Source of the DNA: Thermoplasmata archaeon
GTDB lineage: Archaea; Thermoplasmatota; Thermoplasmata; UBA184
Direction: 5' to 3'
Assembly (NCBI GenBank): GCA_021827545.1
Contig: JAKAVH010000029.1
Coordinates: 1 to 5,806, forward strand
Length of the DNA: 5,806 nt
The notes beneath the pieces are model-generated. The model was given only the letters and a program-made list of their open reading frames with translations. It ran no database searches and had not been told where the DNA came from. Of the stretch, positions 1 to 5,590 are shown piece by piece. Numbering within the stretch: position 1 is the first letter of the stretch; each line of letters begins with the position of its first letter. Made by a program: the position numbers and the translations under genes.

Positions 1-1068
1 ATCTAGGTCGAACATGTCGACCTCTCCCGCGGCCTTTCCGTCCGGCCCGCGGTCGCCGGTCCCGCTGCGGGTCGCGCCCGGGATCCAATTCTCGTGCGGG
101 AGGTTGACCTCCCGGGTATCCTCGATCGAGACGATCTTTGCGGTCGGAGGGATGAACAGCGCGATCGCGTTCAGGGTACTCGTCTTCCCGGCCGCAGGGC
201 CGCCGCAGACGATCACCGACTCGCCCTGCTCGGCGGCGAGCCAGAAGTAGGCGACCATCTCCTCGTTCGCGGTCCCCATCATGACCAGGTCGACGGGGGT
301 GAACGGCCGCTCCTTGAACCGGCGAATGGTGAAGCTGGCCCCGCGGGTCGTGACCTCCCGGGCGTACGTGGCCTGCACGCGGTGGCCCTCGGGGGTCGTC
401 CCGTCGAGGATGGGCGCGGAGACGCTGACCGCCTTGCCGCAGCGCTGGCCGAGCATGACGATGAACGAGTTGAGAGAATCCTCGTCCTGGAAGACGACAT
501 TCGTCTTCACCGACTCGAACTTGCCGTGGAAAATGAAGAGCGGGACTTCGACCCCGTCGCAGGAGATATCCTCGACCTCCGGGTCGAAGATCAGGGCGTC
601 CACCGGTCCGTAGCCGACGAAGTCCCGGAGCACGTAGTAGATGACCCGCTCCATCGAGAGTGGGCCCAGGACGATCCCCCGGCTCCGGAAGTACTCCTCG
701 GCTTCCCCCCGGAGGTACGTCCGCTTGTCGGCGGTCGAGAGCCCGGCCACCTCGCTCCCGAGGATGCGCGTGAGGGTCACCTTGAGGTGCTCGACAAGCT
801 GCTTCTCGTGCGCCGTGAGTTGGGGCTCGATGACCTCGTACAGGTACTCCTTCGTCCGGTCGTTGTAGCTGACGCGGGAGTACGAGTACGGCGCGTTCAC
901 CGCGCGGACCTCGAGCTCCTTCATCGCCGGCTCGGGGAGCGGAGGCATCGCCGTGATGAACGTGCCGGGAACGTCGGTGGCCGCCTCGAGGGGGCGGGAC
1001 GGCTCGAGCGGAGCCGCTCCGGACGGCGGCGCTTTCGGGATCTTGACGCGGAACGAACCGGACGCCAT
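1..1068 (-). CDS. Type II/IV secretion system ATPase (TadA/VirB11-like, archaeal), C-terminus off the window
   Basis: Cytoplasmic hexameric ATPase that powers assembly of a type IV pilus or related archaeal surface structure. The frame gives 356 residues and is still open at the left edge. Residues 1-50 are a Pro/Ala-rich, probably flexible tail. Residues 60-250 fit the N-terminal domain of the family, with the typical GYGPVDALIFDPEVEDIS stretch at about 152-169 and an Arg-rich FTIRRF segment at 247-252. Walker A is GGPAAGKT at 289-296 (Lys295, Thr296), followed by the acidic 'Asp box' region IVSIEDTREVNLPHENW at 312-328. Walker B and the His box should lie just beyond the window. ATG at 1068 is supported by GGAGGG ten bases upstream and by the 4-base gap after the previous gene's stop, so the two are co-transcribed. 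Family assignment is firm; which system it serves (Tad-like, adhesion pilus, secretion) cannot be told from this fragment. Confidence 0.93.
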   Translation of the reverse strand, partial: MASGSFRVKIPKAPPSGAAPLEPSRPLEAATDVPGTFITAMPPLPEPAMKELEVRAVNAPYSYSRVSYNDRTKEYLYEVIEPQLTAHEKQLVEHLKVTLTRILGSEVAGLSTADKRTYLRGEAEEYFRSRGIVLGPLSMERVIYYVLRDFVGYGPVDALIFDPEVEDISCDGVEVPLFIFHGKFESVKTNVVFQDEDSLNSFIVMLGQRCGKAVSVSAPILDGTTPEGHRVQATYAREVTTRGASFTIRRFKERPFTPVDLVMMGTANEEMVAYFWLAAEQGESVIVCGGPAAGKTSTLNAIALFIPPTAKIVSIEDTREVNLPHENWIPGATRSGTGDRGPDGKAAGEVDMFDLD

Positions 1069-1072
1069 CGAA

Positions 1073-2146
1073 CTAGGTCCCTCCGATTCCGACGGTCACC
1101 TGGGCGCCGGCGTAGAACAGCGTGGCGTAGTTCACGTCCGTGATGGTGAGCGCGACGACCGTCGTCGTCCGGCTCGAGATGCAGGCGGAGTGCGCGACCG
1201 GTACCGTCGGCTGGCCGTTGATCGGACTATCCCAGCTGTAGAACGAGGCCGGATACTTGAGGCCGGTCTGGTAGACGGGCACCCCGCTCGCGTTCATCAC
1301 GGAGCTCAGGTACGTCGCCCACGCACAGGGGTATTGCGTGCCGATCTCGAACGTGACGTTCAGCAGCCGCGGGTTGGTCCCGATCGCCGTACCGTTCGAC
1401 GCGATCTTCTGCGAGTAACGGAGGTGACTGTAGACCTGCTCGGAACCTTGCCCGATCACGGTCGTGGCGTTGCCGACCAGCTGGAGGAAGCTCGAGGAGA
1501 CCGTCGTGTTGCCCGCGACCGTCGAGACCGTGAACGGCGGCGGCAGCGCCATGATCTGCTGGGGGCCGCCCTGGCTCTGGACGACCGCGTCATCCTCGAA
1601 GTAGAACGTCTCCGCGCTGTAGTAGCGGTTCGGCAGCACCATCTCGAGGATGCCGTTCGCGATGTGCTGGCTGTAGAGTCCCGAACCGCCGGGTCCGCTG
1701 CTCAGGGTGATGTTCTGGAAGGCGCAGAAGCCCGGGTTGATCGGCTGACCGGGCACCGCTCCGGTAGAGCGAACCGTGACGAACCCCTGGGGGCAGGTCG
1801 TGGGGAGGAAGAGCAGGGTCCCTTCCGTCGGCTGCGCGATCAGCGGGACGCCCTGCGAGCTCAGCGTGAAGGAGCTGCCGTAGGTGGGCGGACCGTTCAG
1901 ACTGTACTGGTTGTCAACGTTCGCCTTGAACTCCGCAAACGAGGTCGCGGCCTGGCTGGTGAACTGGGACTCGTTGTCGGTCATCCACAGCGGCACGTAC
2001 TGAGTCAGGAAGATCCCGAAGAGCGCGAAGAAGACGAGCAGCGCAAGGAGGGTGCCGACCACCGCGACCACCGCGCGACGGTCCCCGCGCAGACGTCGGG
2101 CCCGGCGATAGCGACGCCGCGCATTCGAGTTGTTCCTTCCCCCCAT
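1073..2146 (-). CDS. Membrane-anchored pilin-like surface protein, first gene of the secretion/pilus operon
   Basis: Predicted 357-residue protein with a strongly basic cytoplasmic N-terminus (many Arg within residues 4-24), one hydrophobic segment at about 25-48 (AVVAVVGTLLALLVFFALFG), then a roughly 300-residue external domain rich in Thr, Ser, Gly and aromatic residues that looks beta-rich. The N-terminal layout resembles archaeal class III signal peptide/pilin N-termini, but no clear prepilin peptidase site is seen, so it may be a bitopic pilin-like protein and not a processed pilin. The ectodomain has six N-x-S/T sequons (Asn145, 213, 226, 251, 263, 285) and four Cys (118, 141, 274, 322), suggesting glycosylation and up to two disulfides. 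At 357 residues it is much longer than a usual major pilin. ATG 2146 was chosen because the open frame upstream crosses the TATA box. It ends in TAG four bases before the ATPase start, so it is probably a minor pilin, adhesin or export partner of that ATPase. The specific family was not recognised. Confidence 0.85.
   Translation of the reverse strand: MGGRNNSNARRRYRRARRLRGDRRAVVAVVGTLLALLVFFALFGIFLTQYVPLWMTDNESQFTSQAATSFAEFKANVDNQYSLNGPPTYGSSFTLSSQGVPLIAQPTEGTLLFLPTTCPQGFVTVRSTGAVPGQPINPGFCAFQNITLSSGPGGSGLYSQHIANGILEMVLPNRYYSAETFYFEDDAVVQSQGGPQQIMALPPPFTVSTVAGNTTVSSSFLQLVGNATTVIGQGSEQVYSHLRYSQKIASNGTAIGTNPRLLNVTFEIGTQYPCAWATYLSSVMNASGVPVYQTGLKYPASFYSWDSPINGQPTVPVAHSACISSRTTTVVALTITDVNYATLFYAGAQVTVGIGGT
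1079..1084 (-). promoter_or_regulatory. Shine-Dalgarno sequence of the secretion ATPase gene
   Basis: GGAGGG on the minus strand, ten bases before the ATG at 1068, lying inside the last codons of the upstream pilin-like gene. It is the only good Shine-Dalgarno site in the window, which fits an internal operon gene; the first genes of the other transcripts lack one. Confidence 0.7.
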
Positions 2147-2161
2147 TAGACGGACCGGCGC

Positions 2162-2175
2162 GAGGTCTGGACCTC
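2162..2175 (-). repeat. Perfect inverted repeat in the leader of the pilin-like operon
   Basis: GAGGTC and GACCTC arms of six bases are separated by two bases. The repeat lies between the predicted transcription start (about 2180) and the ATG at 2146. It could be an operator, or an RNA hairpin in the roughly 35-base leader. On the minus strand the first arm is part of GGGAGGTC, a Shine-Dalgarno-like string too far (about 22 bases) from the ATG to serve it directly. Confidence 0.45.
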
Positions 2176-2203
2176 CCGCAGCGAGAATTAGGTCTGATTC
2201 CGG

Positions 2204-2211
2204 TATAAAAA
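2204..2211 (-). promoter_or_regulatory. TATA box for the pilin-like/ATPase operon
   Basis: TTTTTATA on the minus strand in an otherwise GC-rich spacer. An archaeal start about 27 bases downstream would fall near 2180, giving a leader of about 35 bases before the ATG at 2146. Read on the plus strand the same element is TATAAAAA, so it could also give a second, longer transcript of the ACT-domain gene. Confidence 0.6.
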
Positions 2212-2255
2212 TGTGCGCGGGCAGAACTCCAACGTCCAAACCTCCGGGGCACGAA

Positions 2256-2263
2256 CCTTTAGG
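2256..2263 (+). promoter_or_regulatory. TATA-like box for the ACT-domain gene
   Basis: CCTTTAGG is centred about 30 bases before the ATG at 2289, the distance expected for a leaderless or nearly leaderless archaeal transcript. No Shine-Dalgarno sequence precedes that ATG, which fits. Confidence 0.5.
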
Positions 2264-2288
2264 GGCGGGCCCGGTTCAGCCCCTGTCC

Positions 2289-2777
2289 ATGTCGCTGCGG
2301 GAGATCCTGATGACGCTTCCCAACCGGCCGGGGACCCTAGCCCGCGTGGCGCGGATCCTCGCCAAGGAGCGGATCAACGTTGCCGGGCTCAGTGTCGATT
2401 CCACGGCGGGCCGAGGCCGGGTGCGTCTGATCGTGAACGACCCCGACCGCGCGATGTCGCTCCTCACCGCCGCGGGGCACGAGGTCGAGGTCCGCGAGAT
2501 GCTCGCGGTCCGGCTCGAGGACCGGTCGGGGAGCTTTCTTCGGGTCCTGGATGCCCTCGAACGCGGCCGCGTCAACATCCAGAGCGTCGCGATCCTGGTC
2601 GCTCGCGAAGGAAATCAACCCCTCGTAGCGCTGTCGGCGAACGATCTGGCGAAGGCGCGGAAGATACTGCAGCGCTCCGGTTTTGCGAGCACCGGGGCCG
2701 AGCGCATCGTTTCCAACGAGGAGCTCCTCGCGGCCGCGCCAGTGATCCCGAGGAATTCGGTGGCCCTTCACTTGTAA
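2289..2777 (+). CDS. Tandem ACT-domain protein
   Basis: A 162-residue soluble protein made of two ACT domains. ACT-1 covers about residues 2-68, with TLPNRPGTLARVARILAKE at 9-27 (the usual Asp/Asn-x-Pro-Gly turn and helix 1) and INVAGLS at 29-35. ACT-2 covers about 71-132, with LEDRSGSFLRVLDALE at 76-91 and VNIQSVAI at 95-102; Ser replaces the Pro of the turn. ACT domains commonly bind amino acids or other small ligands at dimer interfaces, and stand-alone double-ACT proteins act as sensors or regulators in amino-acid metabolism; the ligand here is unknown. The tail from 133 on is short and without a recognisable domain, so no catalytic part is attached. ATG 2289 is chosen over the longer open frame because a TATA-like box sits about 30 bases upstream and the fold begins right at Met1. 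It is divergent from the pilus operon; a functional link is possible but unproven. Confidence 0.9.
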   Translation: MSLREILMTLPNRPGTLARVARILAKERINVAGLSVDSTAGRGRVRLIVNDPDRAMSLLTAAGHEVEVREMLAVRLEDRSGSFLRVLDALERGRVNIQSVAILVAREGNQPLVALSANDLAKARKILQRSGFASTGAERIVSNEELLAAAPVIPRNSVALHL

Positions 2778-3000
2778 TGCCATGGCTCCCGCCCGTCGAC
2801 GTCCCCGCGCGGGCCGGTTCGTCCCCACCGGCGGGTCCTCTCGCGCCCGGACCCCCGAATCGGGGGAACGCCACGCCCCTTGGGCGGAAGGACCGGGGTA
2901 CCGCTGACGGAGTCCGGCCCGCGGGTGGATCCTGCTCGGGTCGCCTACGGTCCCGGTGCTGGGGTGGAGCACCGGCGCGGCGGGCGGCCCGCGTGCATGC
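2778..3000. other. GC-rich structured intergenic stretch, possible non-coding RNA or 3' UTR
   Basis: No gene recognised. Several perfect stems can be drawn: 2813-2818 with 2827-2832 (GCCGGT/ACCGGC); 2834-2839 with 2889-2894 (GGTCCT/AGGACC), enclosing two hairpins, 2852-2857 with 2861-2866 (CCCCCG/CGGGGG) and a CGCCC/GGGCG stem at about 2874-2886; and 2953-2960 with 2968-2975 (CCGGTGCT/AGCACCGG, 7-base loop). The stretch follows the ACT gene stop directly and ends where the AT-rich promoter of the transporter begins. I looked for the conserved parts of SRP RNA and RNase P RNA on both strands and did not find them. High GC makes stems easy to form, so the RNA reading is tentative. Two short plus-strand frames, 2777-3025 (start overlapping the ACT stop) and 2782-2907 (41 residues, Arg/Pro-rich), have no recognisable features. 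Confidence 0.4.
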
Positions 3001-3040
3001 GCAGGAATTGTGGAGATTACGATAGAGTGTGTTCGACAAC

Positions 3041-3076
3041 ATATAGGTATATAGCGTAAATATAGACACTTTATAG
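3041..3076 (+). promoter_or_regulatory. AT-rich promoter block with four TATA-like hexamers, upstream of the PHS transporter
   Basis: ATATAG occurs at 3041, 3049 and 3060 and TTATAG at 3071, in an 80-base AT-rich island between GC-rich sequences. Starts about 27 bases downstream of the second box would fall at GTG 3080, and of the fourth box near GTG 3101 and ATG 3110. Several alternative starts, or one TATA box with repeated operator sites, are both possible. Confidence 0.65.
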
Positions 3077-3109
3077 CCCGTGCAGAATTCGCGTCTACCG
3101 GTGCAAGGA

Positions 3110-4600
3110 ATGTCGGCATCGAGTGCGGCGGACGCGGCGATCCTGAAGCCCCTGGACGACGCCCGGGTCAACCGGTTCCACGTCAAGACGATCCTGATCT
3201 CGGGGATGGGCTTCTTCACGGATGCCTACGACCTCTTCGTCATCGGTGTCATCGTGGCGATGTTCGGCTTCTTCCAGCCGTTCGGGATCCCTGGCACGCT
3301 GCTCAACCTCCCGTTCTTCGGCAGGGTAGCGCCGATTACGGGACTGGGTCTCCTCGGCGCGTCCGCGATCTTCGGTGCCGCGATCGGGCCCTTCATCTTC
3401 GGACGCCTCGGCGACCTTGTCGGCCGCAAGACGATCTACGGGGTCGAGATGCTCATTCTGGTCTTCGGCGCGGTCATGTCCGCGCTCGCCTGGAGCTTCG
3501 CGGCGCTGATCCTCTTCCGCTTCATCCTGGGCATCGGGATCGGGGGCGACTACCCGATGAGTTCGACCATCATGAGCGAATACTCGAACGTGAAGAGCCG
3601 GGGCCGCCTGGTCGGCACCGTCTTCGCGATGCAGGGCTTCGGCCTCCTTACCGGGGTCGTCCTCGGGATCGGGCTGCTTGTGGCCCTCCCGCATTCGCTC
3701 GACCTGATCTGGAGGGTGCTGCTGGGCGCTGGGGCGGTTCCGGCGGCGATCGTCTACTTCTGGCGCCGCCGTCTCCCCGAGACGCCGCGGTACACGCTCC
3801 ATGTGCAGGGGAAGGCGGCCGAGACCGCGCGCACGGTCCAGAAGGTGACCGGCAACGGCCCGGTCGCCACCGCGACGACCACCGCGGCAAGCCGGGGAAC
3901 CTACGGGCAGTTCCTGACCCGCTACTGGCCCCTGATCATGGGGACGGCGATCAGCTGGTTCGTCTTCGACATCTCGTTCTACGGGACCAGCATCTACACG
4001 CCCACGCTCCTCAACTCGATGAGCCTGGTGGTTTCCCCGTCGCTGAACCACGTCCAACACCTGATGGTCGCGGAGGAGTACTCCGCCCTGATCACGCTCG
4101 CGTTCACGATCCCGGGGTACTGGATCGCGGTCGCTCTGATCGACAGCGTCGGGCGCCGGACGTTGCAGACCGTGGGGTTCGCGGTCATGGCCCTCGCGTT
4201 CGCGGTCCTGGGCTTGGACAGTTCGCTGATCGGCCTGGGAGCGCCGTTCGTCGCGATCTACGGACTCACGTTCCTCTTCGGCAACATCGGTCCGAACACG
4301 ACGACGTTCATCGTGCCGACCGAGGTCTTCCCCACCCAGTTCCGGGCGACCGGCCAAGGCTTCGCCGCCGGTTCCGGGAAGATCGGGGCGTCGATCAGCA
4401 CCCTGTTCTTCGGGGCGTTGCTCGTGATGTGGGGCGCGGGGGGCATGATGCTGTTCCTCGCCCTCGTGGCACTCCTGGGCGTGCTCGTCACCTTGGTGCT
4501 CGTACCCGAGACGAAGCGGCGCGCGCTCGAGGATATCTCCCGTCAGGCGGAGGTCTCGGGCCGGCCCGCGTCCGCGACCAGCGCCCCGGTGGCGGAGTGA
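3110..4600 (+). CDS. MFS transporter, phosphate:H+ symporter (PHS/Pho84-like) family
   Basis: Integral membrane protein of 496 residues from ATG 3110, with about 12 hydrophobic segments as in the major facilitator superfamily. TM1 carries GMGFFTDAYDLFVIG (about 32-46), the PHS hallmark. The loop 2-3 motif GRLGDLVGRKT is at 98-108, and the family signature GIGIGGDYPMSSTIMSEY at 141-158. Residues matching phosphate and proton sites described in fungal PiPT are present: Asp38, Tyr148, Gln175, Trp283-Asp287-Tyr291 (WFVFDISFY), Asn392/396 and Lys424. A short polar loop (about 230-265) joins the two halves, and the C-terminus has the MFS-type PETKRRALEDI. Likely role is proton-coupled uptake of inorganic phosphate, or of a related anion. 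In-frame GTG codons at 3080 and 3101 are alternative starts; ATG 3110 gives a normal 20-residue cytoplasmic lead. No Shine-Dalgarno is seen. No other phosphate genes are nearby, so substrate remains an inference from residues. Confidence 0.93.
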   Translation: MSASSAADAAILKPLDDARVNRFHVKTILISGMGFFTDAYDLFVIGVIVAMFGFFQPFGIPGTLLNLPFFGRVAPITGLGLLGASAIFGAAIGPFIFGRLGDLVGRKTIYGVEMLILVFGAVMSALAWSFAALILFRFILGIGIGGDYPMSSTIMSEYSNVKSRGRLVGTVFAMQGFGLLTGVVLGIGLLVALPHSLDLIWRVLLGAGAVPAAIVYFWRRRLPETPRYTLHVQGKAAETARTVQKVTGNGPVATATTTAASRGTYGQFLTRYWPLIMGTAISWFVFDISFYGTSIYTPTLLNSMSLVVSPSLNHVQHLMVAEEYSALITLAFTIPGYWIAVALIDSVGRRTLQTVGFAVMALAFAVLGLDSSLIGLGAPFVAIYGLTFLFGNIGPNTTTFIVPTEVFPTQFRATGQGFAAGSGKIGASISTLFFGALLVMWGAGGMMLFLALVALLGVLVTLVLVPETKRRALEDISRQAEVSGRPASATSAPVAE

Positions 4601-4652
4601 TCTGTCGCTCGGCAGGAGCCCTGTCCGCGAACGCAGAACGGAGTCCCTCCAA

Positions 4653-4676
4653 CCCCTTCCGCTCTCCTTCTTCTCC
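4653..4676 (+). terminator. Pyrimidine-rich tract, possible transcription terminator of the transporter gene
   Basis: A run of C and T with only one purine, including CTCCTTCTTCTCC, starts about 50 bases after the transporter stop. Archaeal termination depends mainly on T-rich tracts in the non-template strand; this one is C-diluted, so support is modest. A GC hairpin (GCCCTCC/GGGGGGC with one G-T pair, 4691-4708) follows. The rest of the 4601-4835 spacer holds no gene that I can support. Confidence 0.3.
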
Positions 4677-4796
4677 AAGGACGCTCGAGCGCCCTCCGTG
4701 CGGGGGGCCGGGTCACGGGTCCGGCGGGGAGCGCCGGCCTCCGAGCGGTCGGGATCGGGATCTCCGATCGTCTCCGTGGTCGACCGGAGCCGGGCC

Positions 4797-4811
4797 GACA
4801 AAGCGTAAGAA
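4797..4811 (+). promoter_or_regulatory. Probable promoter element of the tRNA-Gly gene
   Basis: An A-rich patch (ACAAAGCGTAAGAA) in a GC-rich spacer, with GCGTAAGAA centred about 29 bases before the first tRNA base. It fits the position of a BRE/TATA pair but matches the consensus weakly. Confidence 0.35.
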
Positions 4812-4835
4812 CCGTCGACCCTCCGGGTCCGGCAC

Positions 4836-4907
4836 GCGGTTGTGGTCTAGTGGTTAGGACGGTAGCTTCCCAAGCTACCTACTCGGGTTCGAATCCCGAC
4901 AACCGCA
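4836..4907 (+). tRNA. tRNA-Gly, anticodon CCC
   Basis: A complete 72-base cloverleaf: acceptor GCGGTTG (4836-4842) pairs with CAACCGC (4900-4906) with A as discriminator; D stem GTC/GAC around TAGTGGTTAG; anticodon stem GTAGC/GCTAC (4862-4866, 4874-4878) with loop TTCCCAA, anticodon CCC at 4869-4871, reading GGG glycine codons; variable loop CTAC; T stem TCGGG/CCCGA with loop TTCGAAT. There is no intron and CCA is not encoded, so it must be added by tRNA nucleotidyltransferase. The following DNA has features of accessory sequence, and tRNA 3' halves are frequent attachment sites. Confidence 0.97.
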
Positions 4908-4912
4908 TTCAG

Positions 4913-4926
4913 CTACTAGTTCGAAT
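4913..4926 (+). repeat. Imperfect direct repeat of part of the tRNA-Gly T-arm
   Basis: CTACT-A-GTTCGAAT here repeats CTACT-CGG-GTTCGAAT at 4879-4894 inside the tRNA, with a two-base deletion and one change between the two blocks. It lies 5 bases past the mature tRNA end. It could be a decayed attachment-site or tRNA fragment, or chance. It does not fold into a tRNA. Confidence 0.4.
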
Positions 4927-4957
4927 ACTACCTGAAACTGGTCAGTCAATCACAAGC

Positions 4958-4983
4958 TGGCCCCCAGAGGAAACCGGGGGCCA
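4958..4983 (+). repeat. Strong GC hairpin downstream of tRNA-Gly
   Basis: Eight-base perfect arms TGGCCCCC and GGGGGCCA enclose the ten-base loop AGAGGAAACC, about 50 bases after the tRNA. It sits just before the point where third-position GC bias becomes clear in the following coding frame. It may be a processing or termination structure for the tRNA transcript, or an element in the leader of the next gene; no T-run follows. Confidence 0.45.
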
Positions 4984-4984
4984 C

Positions 4985-5590
4985 GACTCAAACGTCTGCT
5001 CCTCGGCCTCTTCGTCCGAATCGCCCGCCTGCCTCCGCGAGCACGGTCCCGACTTCGGTGTCTACCACGCCAAGTCGCTATCCGCCCTGGACGCCCTCGC
5101 GATCCCCGACTTCCGCCCTGCGAGCGAGCTCCCCCGCGAGTCCGCCCCCACGACCGCGACCCCTGAGGTCACCCACGAAGACGAGGAGGCGACCGCGAGT
5201 CCCGAGGCTGGACGACCTTGGGCGAGCGGGCAGCTCGTGTTCAACGCAGGCTCGTTCGAGTCGGCTCGGCGCGGCTTCGCGGACTACGCGCGGAGCGGCG
5301 AGAGCGCGACAGAGCTCCGCGCCCGCGTGAACGAGGCGATCCTCGAGGATCTGGAGGAGAAGGTCCTAGCGCTCCGCGCCCTGCACGCGAAGCTGCGCTA
5401 CAGGGCCGCGGGCGAGTCGTTCGGTGAGGTCGTGGGTCGCGGACGGCCCCGGTCGGAGATGCTGAAGACAGGGGCCAAACCTGTTCGACGCGAGGGATCC
5501 GTGTTCGAGTTCCGCCTGCGCATCCTGGGCGAGCGTGAGCGCGACACGGATTCCTTATCCTTCCTCGGGATCGTGGAGGGGTTCCCCTAG
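4985..5590 (+). CDS. Unrecognised protein, 5' end undefined (possibly 5'-truncated)
   Basis: I do not recognise this protein. The frame ends with TAG at 5588-5590 and is open upstream through the tRNA gene to 4850. GC at third codon positions is high from about 4994 onward, so translation probably covers more than the part after GTG 5237, yet no ATG, GTG or TTG lies in frame between the tRNA and 5237. What can be seen: a Ser-rich beginning with two Cys, a short segment HGPDFGVYHAKSLSALDALAIPDF, a disordered Pro/Thr/Glu-rich linker (about 5141-5220), then a charged, probably helical or coiled-coil region (5300-5410, with AILEDLEEKVLALRALHAKL), a basic GRGRPR motif reminiscent of DNA-binding AT-hook cores, and a mixed tail. 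No transmembrane segment or signal peptide. From GTG 5237 the product would be 117 residues. Its position next to a tRNA 3' end suggests an accessory gene that lost its beginning, or one using an unusual start. The start shown here is only the first codon after the hairpin. Confidence 0.55.
   Translation, partial: DSNVCSSASSSESPACLREHGPDFGVYHAKSLSALDALAIPDFRPASELPRESAPTTATPEVTHEDEEATASPEAGRPWASGQLVFNAGSFESARRGFADYARSGESATELRARVNEAILEDLEEKVLALRALHAKLRYRAAGESFGEVVGRGRPRSEMLKTGAKPVRREGSVFEFRLRILGERERDTDSLSFLGIVEGFP

Noticed and set aside
94..1143. Long plus-strand open frame opposite the secretion ATPase, continued by another at 953-2149
   Set aside because: The products are low-complexity Arg/Asp/Gly-rich shadows; the minus strand shows clear ATPase and pilin-like features.
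2782..2907. Small frame of 41 residues right after the ACT gene, with high third-position GC
   Set aside because: The product is Arg/Pro/Gly-rich without any motif, has no Shine-Dalgarno, and the same bases form the hairpins described above; not enough to call a gene.
2778..3000. SRP RNA or RNase P RNA gene in the structured intergenic stretch
   Set aside because: The conserved SRP helix 8 loop and the RNase P core motifs were not found on either strand.
3095..4801. Long minus-strand open frame (568 codons) across the transporter gene
   Set aside because: It is an Arg/Glu/Asp/Gly-rich antisense shadow of the GC-rich transporter, with no domain, whereas the plus strand encodes a textbook 12-TM protein.
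4429..4857. Plus-strand frame bridging the transporter end, the spacer and the tRNA
   Set aside because: It overlaps both the transporter in another frame and the tRNA, and its product is an Arg/Gly/Pro-rich shadow.
4850..5590. SSV-type split integrase gene fragment starting in the tRNA
   Set aside because: The frame is in the right place but shows no tyrosine recombinase catalytic motifs and no integrase-like sequence.
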